Positions 7,218 through 15,229 of a DNA stretch of 46,341 nucleotides are shown piece after piece. The stretch spans positions 1-46,341 of the forward strand of contig VBFH01000069.1 of assembly GCA_005883575.1 (NCBI GenBank), written 5' to 3'. The stretch is from Chloroflexota bacterium (GTDB lineage Bacteria > Chloroflexota > Dormibacteria > Dormibacterales > Dormibacteraceae). The position numbers were made by a program, and so were the translations under genes. Numbering within the stretch: the first letter of the stretch is position 1; each line of letters opens with the position of its first letter. Below the pieces are notes generated by a model. The model ran no database searches. It was not told the DNA's origin and worked only from the letters and a program-made list of their open reading frames with translations.

Positions 7218-8912
7218 TCAGCCGCCAAGCGCGCGGAGGAGGTCCTTCAGCTGCGCCGTCTGCCACGCCTGGAACGTGGCGTTCGCCGGAACCATCGTCT
7301 CGGTGATCTTGACCACGGGGATCGACTTCGCCGTCGCCTTGTCGACCACGCTCTGCACCTCCGGGGTCGAGTTCTGAGAGTTGAAGATGAAGACTTTGAT
7401 CTGCCGGGTCGCGATCTGGTTTTCAACCTGCGCCTTGTCGGCGGCGCTCGGATCGGTGCCTTCGCTGATCGCGTTCAGGTAGCCGGGAGGCGTGATCAGG
7501 TCGAGGCCGGTGGATTCCGCGTCGTAGGCAAAGATGCTCTCGGTCGCGCCCACCTTCGTGCCCGCGTACTTCTGCCGGATGACGCCGATCGTGTCGTTGT
7601 AGTCCTTGAGACCAACGCTCTTGTACTGCGCCGCCTGCTGCTTGAAGTACGACGCGTCCGCGGGGTCGAGCTGTCTGAGGTCGGAGGCGATCCGGTCGAC
7701 AACCTGGTCGACATAGGACGCCGAGTACCAGAGGTGCGGGTTGTCCCCGTCCTTTTTGCCGACGAGCTCGCCCACGGTCAGGACGCTGCGGCCGGTGACC
7801 GGGTTGGCTGCGATCAGCTTCGATGCCCATGCGTCGTAGCCCACGCCGTTGACGATCACGTAGCGCGCCTGGGCGAGGAGCCGCGCGTCGCTTGGCGTCG
7901 CGTCGTAGTCGTGGGGATCGGTGTCGGGATTGACGATGATGCTCGTTACCCGCGCGTGCTCGCCCCCGACCTGGGCGGCGACGCTGCCCCAGAAGTTCTC
8001 CGCCGCGACGACCTGCACCTTGCCGGAGTCAACGGGCGTAGGAGCCGAGCTCAGCCCACATCCGGTGAGGGCCAACGCCGCCGGCAGAAGCACCGGGATG
8101 CGCCGCCAGAACCGCGAGACGAGGTAGGCCGCGAATGCAAGGGCGGTGATGAAAAAGCTCGCCGGGTACGAGATGTAGAAGGAAAGGACGATCCCCACCC
8201 AGACCACGGCGACCGCAATCAGTGCTGACAGGGTCATTGCCACCCAGGGACGGGCGGAGATGTTTTGCGCAATCGCGGCCGGCGTCACCATAAGGGCGAA
8301 GATCAGCAGCGCCCCCACCGCCTGCACTGACTCGGCCACCGTCACCGCGACCAGGACAAGAAAGAGTGCTGTCAATCCGCGGGCGTGGACGCCACGCGTG
8401 ACGGCAACGTCAGGATCGATGCTGAGAAACAGCAGCGGTCGGGCGACGACCAGGAGGGCGACGCACGTCGCGATCCCGGTGACCGAGCCGATGATCACCT
8501 GCGCCGACTGTAGGCCCAGGATGGAGCCGAACAGCACGGTGACCCCCACCGTGCCGGAGGCCGCGCTGCGTGACGCGGTGTAGAGGCTCAGGAACAACAC
8601 GCCGACGCCCAGCACCCATGCGAAGACCGTTCCGATCGCGACGTCGCGACCACGCCCTCGACCGCCAAGGGTGCCGATCGCAAGCGCGACCGCGATGCAG
8701 CTGCTGAACACGCCGACCAGCAGGTTCAAGCCAACGAGCAGCCCGCCAAGGCTGCCGGTGAAGGCGACATGTCCCAGCGCGTCGGTCGTGAACACCTGGT
8801 TGCGCAGGACCACGAAGTAGCCAACGAGACCAGCGGCCAGGGCGATGCAGCCCCCGGCGACAAACGCACTGCGCATGAACTCCAGCGCGAGCAGGTGCTG
8901 CAGGCCGGTCAT
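7218..8912 (-). CDS. Metal ABC transporter: permease fused to TroA/ZnuA-type binding lipoprotein
   Basis: One uninterrupted 564-residue frame holds two proteins. Residues 1-270 are an ABC-3-family metal permease with eight or nine helices (VGYFVVLRNQVFTTDALGH; SIDPDVAVTRGVHARGL; AVGALLIFALMVTP). From about residue 270 the chain runs into a lipoprotein signal-like segment ending in LTGC (Cys285), followed by a TroA/ZnuA-like solute-binding domain. Candidate ligands are His in TDPHDYDATPSDA, His in NPHLWYSA and Glu in GATESIFAY. An in-frame GTG at codon 274 could start a separate lipoprotein but lacks a ribosome-binding site. The ATG shares an ATGA overlap with the second permease gene. The substrate is probably zinc or manganese. 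Confidence 0.9.
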   Translation of the reverse strand: MTGLQHLLALEFMRSAFVAGGCIALAAGLVGYFVVLRNQVFTTDALGHVAFTGSLGGLLVGLNLLVGVFSSCIAVALAIGTLGGRGRGRDVAIGTVFAWVLGVGVLFLSLYTASRSAASGTVGVTVLFGSILGLQSAQVIIGSVTGIATCVALLVVARPLLFLSIDPDVAVTRGVHARGLTALFLVLVAVTVAESVQAVGALLIFALMVTPAAIAQNISARPWVAMTLSALIAVAVVWVGIVLSFYISYPASFFITALAFAAYLVSRFWRRIPVLLPAALALTGCGLSSAPTPVDSGKVQVVAAENFWGSVAAQVGGEHARVTSIIVNPDTDPHDYDATPSDARLLAQARYVIVNGVGYDAWASKLIAANPVTGRSVLTVGELVGKKDGDNPHLWYSASYVDQVVDRIASDLRQLDPADASYFKQQAAQYKSVGLKDYNDTIGVIRQKYAGTKVGATESIFAYDAESTGLDLITPPGYLNAISEGTDPSAADKAQVENQIATRQIKVFIFNSQNSTPEVQSVVDKATAKSIPVVKITETMVPANATFQAWQTAQLKDLLRALGG

Positions 8913-9781
8913 GCGTACACCGCCCGCGTGCGCACCGGCAGCGTTTTCGGCGCGCGGATCACCACGTACGCGCCGAACGCCAGCGACGTGACGAAGAACC
9001 CAACCGGAAAGTCACTGAAGTACGCGAGCGCCAGGCCAACCCACGTGAACGCGAGCGCCAAGACAATGCTCAAGACGAATCCGAGGCCAGGCCGCGCGGT
9101 GAGCTGGAGAGCTGAGGCTCCGGGCGCGACCAGGAGCGCGAAGATCAGCAGCGTCCCGACGATCTGGACCGTGATCGCCACCGCGAGCGCGAGGATGACA
9201 AGAAAACCGATCGACACCAACCGCACGGGCACACCACGTGCGGCCGCTACGTCGGGGTCGACCGAGGCGAAAACCAGCGGACGTCCCATCCACACGAGGA
9301 CGGCGAGACCCGCTGCCGCGATGGCGAAGGTGAGCAGCACGTCGCGATCGGCGATGCCGAGGATGGACCCGAAAAGAAAGGCATAGATCCCCTGCGCGCT
9401 TCCGGCGTAGAGCCGGAAGAACAGCAGACCCAATCCAAGCGAGAAGGCGAGGATGGAGCCGACGGCCGCCGACTCTGCGCGGTTACCCGCCTCCACGTCG
9501 CGGCCGAGCCAACCGATCCCGACAGCGGCCGCGACGCAGAACGTGATCAGTCCAAGGACGGGAGAGACGTGCAGGAGCACACCGGCGGCGGCGCCTGGAA
9601 AGCCGACCTGCGACAGCATATGTGCCACAAAGCTCTGGCCGCGCAGGACGACGAAATAGCCTGTGGCGCCGGCGAGCAGGGCCACCAGCGTGCCGGCGAG
9701 AAACGCGTTCTGCATGAAATGGAACTGGAGCAAGAGCTGGATGTCGGCCACGACGTCCCAAGAGGGACCCTGCCCGACCAT
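8909..9781 (-). CDS. Metal ABC transporter permease (ABC-3 family)
   Basis: The 290-residue protein is a ZnuB/MntB-type permease with about eight to nine helices. Family stretches are GYFVVLRGQSFVAHMLSQVGFPGAAAG near the N terminus, FASVDPDVAAARGVPVRLVS in the centre, and VGTLLIFALLVAPGASA in the C-terminal half. The start at 9781 is part of a TGATG overlap with the stop of the ATPase gene, and the end overlaps the fused permease gene by ATGA. The longer open frame upstream is the ATPase gene read out of frame. Two distinct permeases in one operon suggest a heterodimeric membrane part. Confidence 0.93.
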   Translation of the reverse strand: MVGQGPSWDVVADIQLLLQFHFMQNAFLAGTLVALLAGATGYFVVLRGQSFVAHMLSQVGFPGAAAGVLLHVSPVLGLITFCVAAAVGIGWLGRDVEAGNRAESAAVGSILAFSLGLGLLFFRLYAGSAQGIYAFLFGSILGIADRDVLLTFAIAAAGLAVLVWMGRPLVFASVDPDVAAARGVPVRLVSIGFLVILALAVAITVQIVGTLLIFALLVAPGASALQLTARPGLGFVLSIVLALAFTWVGLALAYFSDFPVGFFVTSLAFGAYVVIRAPKTLPVRTRAVYA

Positions 9782-10575
9782 CAGTGATCGATCGCGTGGT
9801 GGCTGACCGGCTCGTACTGGCCGACCACGACCAGCCGACCGTCGCCGGTGTGCAGCACCTCGACCGGTGCACCGTACAGCCTGGTCAGGGTCTCGGTGCG
9901 GATGACGTCGCGAGGCTGCCCGGACAGAACGTGGCCGCCCGCCACGTAGACCACGCGGTCGATGAAGGGAAGGATGGGGTTGACGTCGTGGGCGACGAGC
10001 AGCACCGTGACGCCCTGCCTTTCGCAGATCCCGCGGATGAGCTCTGAGATCGCCTGCTGGTTGCTGAGGTCGAGGCTCTCGAGCGGCTCGTCGAGCATCA
10101 GCATCCGGGCCCCGCTCACGAGCGCCTGCGCGATCAGGACGCGCTGCTGCTCGCCTCCGGACAGCTCGCCGATCGCCCGGTCCTGATAGCCGGTCGCCCC
10201 GACCAACTCGATCATCTGTGCCACGCGCCGCCTTTTCGCCGCAGACGGGAGCGGCACGCCCCACCTGCCGCCATCGAGACCGAGGCGGACGAGGTCGGTG
10301 GCGCGGATCCTCAGATCGGGGTCAAACCGGCGCCGCTGCGGCAGGTAGCCAACATCGTCGTTGCCCCGACGGACGGGATGGCCGAAGACAAGGACGCTGC
10401 CGTGGCTGAGCGGAACCAGGCCGAGCAGCGCTTTGAGGAGCGTCGACTTGCCCGCCCCGTTGGGCCCGAGAATGGCCACGAACTCGCCCTGCTCGACCTC
10501 CAGATCGACGTCGCTCCACACCAGACCGCCGCCGATCCGTACGGCGGCACGATCGAGCTTCAGCGCCGACGGCAT
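9781..10575 (-). CDS. Metal ABC transporter ATP-binding protein
   Basis: The 264-residue ATPase shows a complete set of ABC motifs: Walker A GPNGAGKST at about residues 37-45, a Q-loop at GYLPQRRRFD, the signature LSGGEQQR, Walker B MLMLDEP with ESLD as D-loop, and the switch histidine in VLLVAHDVN. The sequence is closest in style to ZnuC/MntA-type metal importers. The ATG at 10575 is preferred over a TTG two codons upstream. It is the first gene of the importer operon and diverges from a Fur-family regulator, with a dyad over the shared promoter region. Confidence 0.95.
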   Translation of the reverse strand: MPSALKLDRAAVRIGGGLVWSDVDLEVEQGEFVAILGPNGAGKSTLLKALLGLVPLSHGSVLVFGHPVRRGNDDVGYLPQRRRFDPDLRIRATDLVRLGLDGGRWGVPLPSAAKRRRVAQMIELVGATGYQDRAIGELSGGEQQRVLIAQALVSGARMLMLDEPLESLDLSNQQAISELIRGICERQGVTVLLVAHDVNPILPFIDRVVYVAGGHVLSGQPRDVIRTETLTRLYGAPVEVLHTGDGRLVVVGQYEPVSHHAIDH

Positions 10576-10607
10576 GCGCAAGAGTATTGCACAAATAACT
10601 TGCGCAA
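10575..10607. promoter_or_regulatory. Candidate Fur/Zur operator between importer and regulator
   Basis: TGCGCAAG (10575-10582) and CTTGCGCA (10599-10606) form a perfect 8-bp inverted repeat around an AT-rich core (AGTATTGCACAAATAA), and TTGCGCAA (10600-10607) is itself palindromic. The 58-bp gap between the divergent ATPase and Fur-family starts is the only AT-rich DNA here. Assignment to this regulator is inferred from position. Confidence 0.55.
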
Positions 10608-10633
10608 CACGAATGCATTAAGCTGGTGGCCGG

Positions 10634-11023
10634 ATGCCCCGGCCGAGCCCAGTCACCGACGAAGTCCGCCGCCTGCTGGAGACGCATCAGCGGCACGCCT
10701 GGTCGATCGACGAGCTCCTGGCGTCGGTCCGGTCTTCCCTGGGCTCCGCCGACTACTCGTCGGTCTTCCGCGCGCTCAGCGTCTTCGAGCGGGAAGGAAT
10801 GCTCGACCGGATCGACCTGGGCGACGGCCGCGCGCGCTTCGAGATCCGGGAGGACCACCATGAGCACATCCGCTGCGAGCGATGCGGGCGGGTCGAGGAG
10901 GTTCCGGTCTGCGTGCTGGACGACGCGTCGGCGCAGGTGCACAGCCTGACGGGCTTCAAGGTCACGAGCCACCGTGTCGTCTTCGGCGGCCTGTGCCGCG
11001 AATGCACCGGGGCTAAGTCTTAA
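10634..11023 (+). CDS. Fur-family metalloregulator (Zur-like by context)
   Basis: The 129-residue protein has the Fur winged helix (TDEVRRLLETHQRHAWSIDE, then SADYSSVFRALSVFEREGML). The metal/dimerisation domain follows: HHEH at 75-78, Cys81 and Cys84 in CERC, and Cys121 and Cys124 in CREC, the structural zinc site. Divergence from a zinc/manganese-type importer suggests zinc-dependent repression (Zur) rather than iron, but Mn or Fe sensing is not excluded. The last 11 bp overlap the convergent cyclase gene. Confidence 0.9.
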   Translation: MPRPSPVTDEVRRLLETHQRHAWSIDELLASVRSSLGSADYSSVFRALSVFEREGMLDRIDLGDGRARFEIREDHHEHIRCERCGRVEEVPVCVLDDASAQVHSLTGFKVTSHRVVFGGLCRECTGAKS

Positions 11024-11732
11024 CAGTCGCCTGCCAGTCGACGACCGCTGCCTCGAGCGGTTCTTTGATTCCTTTCAGGGCGTACCCGCGCATTCCAACG
11101 GCCGGCCGACGCGCCGCCTCGAGGACCTCACGCGAGACCAGAATGGTGTCAGGCTGCGCCGCGGCACAGAGGCGGGCCGCGCGATGCACCGACGCGCCGC
11201 GCACCGACGATTCGGAACCACTGACCTCGCCGGCGTGGATTCCGATCCGGACCTGCGGCGCGTAGCCGTGGAGACGCCGATGCGAGACGAGGCGGCGCTG
11301 AATGGTTACCGCGCAATCGATGGCGTCGGCCGCTGATTCGAAGACAACGAAGAAGCCATCGCCCGCATGGTCGACCTCACGGCCCTTGTTTTCCCTGAAC
11401 AGCGCCCGCATCTCGTTGTCGAGCCATGAGCTGAGGTTCCGCCAGGCGTCGTCCCCGATTGCCTCGACCAGGCTCGTCGAACCCGCCAGGTCGGTGAACA
11501 TGAGCGCTTTGCGCGAGCTTTGCGGCCGCGTCTCGCTCATCACCGCGGCGCGGAACTCCTCCCGGGTACGCACCTCGAGCTTGTCGTACACGTGGCGTAG
11601 GTGATACTCGACCGTCTTTGGGCTCAGGTAAAGCCTCGCCGCCGCCTCGCGGGTCGTCGCCCCTTCCGCCAGCGTGAGCGCAACCTGGAGCTCCTGCGGG
11701 GTGAGCTGCCGGCGATAGCGATCGTCGCGCAC
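11013..11732 (-). CDS. LuxR-type HTH fused to class III nucleotidyl cyclase domain
   Basis: The 239-residue protein starts with a LuxR-type DNA-binding domain (LTPQELQVALTLAEGATTRE, AARLYLSPKTVEYHLRHVYDKLEV, about residues 10-60). It then has a class III adenylate/guanylate cyclase catalytic domain at about 75-225. Metal-binding aspartates are visible in MFTDLAGST and in HAGDGFFVVF, and GIHAGEVSGSESSVRG and VHRAARLC follow as in the family. This order, HTH first and cyclase second, is less usual than cyclase-LuxR hybrids. The frame starts with GTG at 11732 close to an in-frame stop, so the start is reasonably bounded. Activity is unproven. Confidence 0.85.
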   Translation of the reverse strand: MRDDRYRRQLTPQELQVALTLAEGATTREAAARLYLSPKTVEYHLRHVYDKLEVRTREEFRAAVMSETRPQSSRKALMFTDLAGSTSLVEAIGDDAWRNLSSWLDNEMRALFRENKGREVDHAGDGFFVVFESAADAIDCAVTIQRRLVSHRRLHGYAPQVRIGIHAGEVSGSESSVRGASVHRAARLCAAAQPDTILVSREVLEAARRPAVGMRGYALKGIKEPLEAAVVDWQATVKT

Positions 11733-11769
11733 CCGCGCCGTCTCGCCGCTCGAACGGCATGTACACGCT

Positions 11770-12171
11770 CATCCGGGGGAAAAAGGAATCAAAAGATTGC
11801 GACGAACGGTTCGCCTGGCCGATCCCCGATCCGAATCTCCGATGGAGACGCGCATGCGGTTGGAGCTGATCACAGCGAGGCTTCCACGGCCCTCAGTTCA
11901 GGCTGCACTTCGCGACGCAACCGGTAATTTCATCGGGCGCTCGGATCTCTACCACCCGGATCGCAGGTTGGTCATCGAGTACGACGGGGAGAACCACAAA
12001 GATCGGCTCGTTGCTGACCTCCGCCGGCAGAATGCCCTCGTCAACGCCGGGTACCACCTCCTCCGCTTCACCGCTGCCGACCTTCGAACGCCAGGATCAG
12101 TAGTCACTCAGGTGCGGCGTGCGCGCTCAGTCTTGGCGAGGTACCCAGTTAGTCCGGACGAAGCGGCCTGA
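11770..12171 (+). pseudogene. 5'-truncated DUF559 (Vsr-like endonuclease fold) gene
   Basis: The readable frame begins near HPGEKGIKRLRRTVRLADPR and continues through ESPMETRMRLELITARLPRP to the DUF559 core: RSDLYHPDRRLVIEYDGENH, RRQNALVNAGYHLLRFTAADL. Full-length relatives, as I recall them, are near 300 residues with an N-terminal AbiEi-like winged helix; here only the C-terminal half remains. The first ATG in frame is at 11842 and the upstream part has no normal start. The divergent cyclase gene lies immediately upstream. A short expressed nuclease-fold protein of 110-124 residues is possible, but a remnant is more likely. Confidence 0.65.
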
Positions 12172-12187
12172 AGCCCGAGGCAAAACT

Positions 12188-12207
12188 CGGATAGTCCGGA
12201 CTATCCG
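12188..12207. repeat. 20-bp perfect palindrome between convergent genes
   Basis: CGGATAGTCC followed directly by GGACTATCCG forms a perfect palindrome with no loop, between the DUF559 remnant (stop 12171) and the crotonase gene (stop 12244). It could act as a bidirectional terminator hairpin, but there is no T-run. A dimeric-protein site is the alternative. Confidence 0.6.
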
Positions 12208-12243
12208 GGGCTCCGCCTTCTACTGGACCGCGCGCCGGGTCGT

Positions 12244-13023
12244 CTAGCTCGTCCAGACTGGTTTGCGCTTCTCCACGAACGCGGCCATGCCTTCGCGCCC
12301 GTCCGGTGCGACCGCGTTACACGAGATCGCCTCGGCCATCATTGTGTAGGCGTCCGCCTGCGTCGACTCGATCTGCTTGTAGAAGCCTTCCTTGCCGATC
12401 TGCACGGCGTAGCGGCTGAGCTGCGACAGCTCTGTCACAAGTGCGCTGACTTCCTCGTCGAGCCGCTCGCGAGGAACCGCCCGGTTGATCAGCCCCCATC
12501 GCTCCGCGGTCGCTGCGTCGATGAAGCGCCCGGTCAGCAGCATCTCGAGCGCGTGCTTGCGGCTGACGTTCCGGCCGACAGCAACACCTGGCGTGGAGCA
12601 GAACAATCCGTACTTGACGCCGGAGGTGGCAAAGCGGCAATCGTCGCTCGCGATCGCGAGGTCGCATGTTGCAACGAGCTGGCAGCCCGCGGCCGTGGCG
12701 ATGCCATGCGGCGCTGCGATCACAGGCACGGGCACCGACTGCACCGTGGCCATGAGCGCGTTGCACACGGCGAAGATGGCACGCTCGTCGTCGAGGTTGC
12801 CTTGCAGCATCTCCTTCAAGTCGTGGCCGGCGGAAAACGCCCGCCCCGCGCCTTTGAGGACGATGGCGCGAACCTCGGGGCGCGCGGCCTGGCGCTCGAG
12901 CTCCGCGGTCAGTTCCTCCATCAGTCCCGTCGAAAGCGCGTTCAGCTGCTCCGGCCTGTTGAGCGTGATGGTCACCGCCGGAGGCGCGTCCTCGACCAAC
13001 AAGTAATTCAAAGAGACAGCCAT
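12244..13023 (-). CDS. Enoyl-CoA hydratase/isomerase family protein (ECHDC3-like)
   Basis: The 259-residue protein has the crotonase fold: TITLNRPEQLNALSTGLMEEL near the N terminus, AGRAFSAGHDLKEM as the first oxyanion-hole region, and GIATAAGCQLVATCDLAIASD as the second. The two glutamates used by classical hydratases are absent: AGCQL replaces the usual GGCEL, and STPGVA stands at the second position. The pattern matches ECHDC3-like members, whose reaction is not settled. It follows the sulfite-oxidase-like gene by 9 bp on the same strand, so the two are probably cotranscribed with the MarR regulator. Confidence 0.88.
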   Translation of the reverse strand: MAVSLNYLLVEDAPPAVTITLNRPEQLNALSTGLMEELTAELERQAARPEVRAIVLKGAGRAFSAGHDLKEMLQGNLDDERAIFAVCNALMATVQSVPVPVIAAPHGIATAAGCQLVATCDLAIASDDCRFATSGVKYGLFCSTPGVAVGRNVSRKHALEMLLTGRFIDAATAERWGLINRAVPRERLDEEVSALVTELSQLSRYAVQIGKEGFYKQIESTQADAYTMMAEAISCNAVAPDGREGMAAFVEKRKPVWTS

Positions 13024-13032
13024 CTCACACCT

Positions 13033-14040
13033 CTACTGCAGGGGATACGGACTCTGCCACCAGTATGGGAAGTCTTCGACCTGAATGGCGACCACCCACT
13101 TCACCCACCAGAAACCTCGCCGGTCAGGCGCCACCAGCCGCGCGGGGAATCCATGGCCCGCGTCGAGCGTCTGGCCGCCGAAACGGGTGGCGAGAAGCAA
13201 CTTGCCGGCTTCGCCGATTGGAAATCGCCTGTCGTACCCGGTGTGTGAGATGACCCGGACCGTCGGGCGACTCGATGTACGAATCATGCGATCGAGCCGG
13301 ACTCCCGACCACTCCTGCGTCGAGTAGAAACCACCAGTGCAGTCGAGAGTGCACGTGACCCGGTCGTCGAACGCCAGGAGCTCGTCGTAAGAGATCTCGC
13401 GCTCGCCCACGTGCAGCTTCCAGGCATTCGCGTCGACCTCGGGGATCGCGTCGAACATCCACGAGCTCACAGGCATGGAGGCCGGGTCGAACGAACCTGC
13501 TTCGTAGCTTCCAGTAAAGCGCCGTTCGCGGCCGGGCAGGCCGGCAGCCCGGACGACGAGCTCGCTCGAGCCGTAGGCCGCCGCGGCGCCGCCGACCACC
13601 AGCACACCGCGCAGAATCGCTCGGCGCGAGAGATCGGTCGGGCGCAGTCGGATCCGGCGCGCCACTACGTGCCAGATCGCGAGTGGCACCGCCACCAGGG
13701 CGGCCCCGACGTGGACTTCCATCGCGCTGAGCGGTCCCGCGTAGACGAAAATTCCGGTCGAGTGCGCGAACCCCGCCGCCAGTGAAACCAGGACTAGCGC
13801 ACTGAAGACCATCGAAAGCCAGCGTCGCGGGCGCGGTCGGCCAACTCCGCGTCGGGCGATCATCGACTTCCAGGGCAGGAGAAGGATGATGGCGACGCCG
13901 CCGGTGGCGTGAAGCATGAGCGACCAGCGGGACGGCCCGCTGCCGAAGGCAAATGCGACCCAACCAGTCACGAAGGCGATGGCCATCAGGCCGAGGAGTG
14001 CGAGATTGGTTCGGGCCCCGAGGCGGATCGCCGGTGCCAT
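13033..14040 (-). CDS. Membrane-anchored molybdopterin oxidoreductase (sulfite-oxidase-like)
   Basis: The 335-residue protein has about four N-terminal helices (residues 10-140, with paired histidines in LMLHATGG and MEVHVGAALVAVPLAIWHVV that could ligate haem b). A further hydrophobic stretch follows at about 145-160. The catalytic domain is of the sulfite oxidase/YedY fold from about 165 on. CTLDCTGGFYSTQEWSGVRL holds the likely molybdenum-ligand cysteine, and HGFPARLVAPDRRGFWWVKW is the family's C-terminal motif. It appears to be a natural fusion of a cytochrome-b-like anchor with the molybdoenzyme. It is the middle gene of a MarR-oxidoreductase-crotonase operon. Confidence 0.9.
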   Translation of the reverse strand: MAPAIRLGARTNLALLGLMAIAFVTGWVAFAFGSGPSRWSLMLHATGGVAIILLLPWKSMIARRGVGRPRPRRWLSMVFSALVLVSLAAGFAHSTGIFVYAGPLSAMEVHVGAALVAVPLAIWHVVARRIRLRPTDLSRRAILRGVLVVGGAAAAYGSSELVVRAAGLPGRERRFTGSYEAGSFDPASMPVSSWMFDAIPEVDANAWKLHVGEREISYDELLAFDDRVTCTLDCTGGFYSTQEWSGVRLDRMIRTSSRPTVRVISHTGYDRRFPIGEAGKLLLATRFGGQTLDAGHGFPARLVAPDRRGFWWVKWVVAIQVEDFPYWWQSPYPLQ

Positions 14041-14049
14041 CGACCCAGA

Positions 14050-14514
14050 CTAGCTTTTCGGCCGCGTCTTGACCCGTCCGACCGCGGTGAGCATCGCGTC
14101 GCGGAATCGGTCCTGATCCGCGGCGGGTAGACGCCGGAAAGCCTCGGGCGGCTCGAAGAGGCGCCGGACGAGCGTCTGCCTGACCTGGCGGCCCTTCCGG
14201 GTGACGGTCAGGATGTTGATCCGCCGGTCGGTCGGCTGGGGGCGGCGGATGACCAGCCCGTTTTCCTCCAGGCGATCGGTCGGATCGACCACTGTCGAAG
14301 GATTGCAGCGGAGGCGGGCCGCGAGCTCCTTCTGGGAGATCGCGTGCTCGGGATCGAGCTGGACCAGGACCCACGCCGAGACCGGCGAAAGCCCGGCCGC
14401 CGCCGCCGCCTCGTTGATCCGCTCTTCCCAACCGGCAAACGCCTCGATCAAGAGCGCCCACAGCTCCTGGGCGCTGGACCGGTAGCGAAGGCCGGGGACG
14501 AACTGGTCTGCCAT
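14050..14514 (-). CDS. MarR-family regulator
   Basis: From the ATG at 14514 the protein has 154 residues with a winged-helix core: SPVSAWVLVQLDPEHAISQK, then LAARLRCNPSTVVDPTDRLE, and the wing ENGLVIRRPQPTDRRINILT. A longer form from 14565 adds 17 unconserved residues and has no ribosome-binding site. It lies 9 bp upstream of the sulfite-oxidase-like gene and diverges from the YceI gene, with an imperfect dyad between them. This is the usual setting for a MarR repressor of both directions. Confidence 0.9.
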   Translation of the reverse strand: MADQFVPGLRYRSSAQELWALLIEAFAGWEERINEAAAAAGLSPVSAWVLVQLDPEHAISQKELAARLRCNPSTVVDPTDRLEENGLVIRRPQPTDRRINILTVTRKGRQVRQTLVRRLFEPPEAFRRLPAADQDRFRDAMLTAVGRVKTRPKS

Positions 14515-14568
14515 CGCCGGGAGTTTAGCCCGATTGGTTCGTGGTGAAATAAATGGGAGCTCCATTCA

Positions 14569-14597
14569 GTTACTCAACAATTGATGGCTGAGGTAAC
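14569..14597. promoter_or_regulatory. Imperfect dyad, candidate MarR operator
   Basis: GTTAC-TCA (14569-14576) and TGAG-GTAAC (14589-14597) form an imperfect inverted repeat around CAATTG. It lies in the divergent region between the MarR gene and the YceI gene, 31 bp before the YceI ATG. Confidence 0.45.
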
Positions 14598-14627
14598 CGA
14601 ATTACAAGCCCGCCGGAGGTAAATCAC

Positions 14628-15200
14628 ATGGGAACCTGGAAGTTCGATCCTTTTCATACACAGGTCGAGTTCTCGGCCAAGCACCTCGGCATGATGACCG
14701 TGCGCGGGCACTTCAACGAGGTGACGGCGACCGGCGAGATCCACCCCGACGACCCAACGCGCACCAAAGTCGAGGCGACGATCAACACCGCGAGCATTCG
14801 CACGCACAACGAGCAGCGCGACAAGGACCTGAGGTCGTCCAACTTCCTCGAGATCGACAAGTTCCCGACGATGACCTTCAAGAGCACGAAGATCGAGCAC
14901 GTCGGTAGCGATCGCTACAAGGTCACCGGCGACCTCACGATCAAGGGCACTACCAAGCCGGTCACGCTGAACGTCGTGAAGTACGGCGAGTTCAACGACC
15001 CGATGATGGGTCACCGCATTGGCTACGCGGCTGAGACCAGGATCAACCGCAAGGAGTTCGGCATGAACTTCGACGCGATGCTTGACGGCAAGTTCGTGGT
15101 CAGCAACGAGGTCAACATCAACATCGAGGGCGAGATCGTCGAGGCGGCCGAGTCCGAGTCCGAGGTCAAACGAGAGGCAGGGGCGTCCAAGAAGTCCTGA
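14628..15200 (+). CDS. YceI-family lipid-binding protein
   Basis: The 190-residue protein is a YceI-like lipocalin-type barrel. It begins GTWKFDPFHTQVEFSAKHLG, continues MMTVRGHFNEVTATGEIHPD and VEATINTASIRTHNEQRDKD, and has the diagnostic LEIDKFPTMTFKSTKIE and LTIKGTTKPVTLNV. No signal peptide is present, so it is probably cytoplasmic. YceI proteins bind polyisoprenoids or other amphiphiles. GGAGGT lies about 8 nt upstream of the ATG. The acidic tail (EAAESESEVKREAG) is extra. It diverges from a MarR regulator that probably controls it. Confidence 0.95.
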   Translation: MGTWKFDPFHTQVEFSAKHLGMMTVRGHFNEVTATGEIHPDDPTRTKVEATINTASIRTHNEQRDKDLRSSNFLEIDKFPTMTFKSTKIEHVGSDRYKVTGDLTIKGTTKPVTLNVVKYGEFNDPMMGHRIGYAAETRINRKEFGMNFDAMLDGKFVVSNEVNINIEGEIVEAAESESEVKREAGASKKS

Positions 15201-15229
15201 GCGGGTCAACGCCGCGGGTGGGTCGCTTT

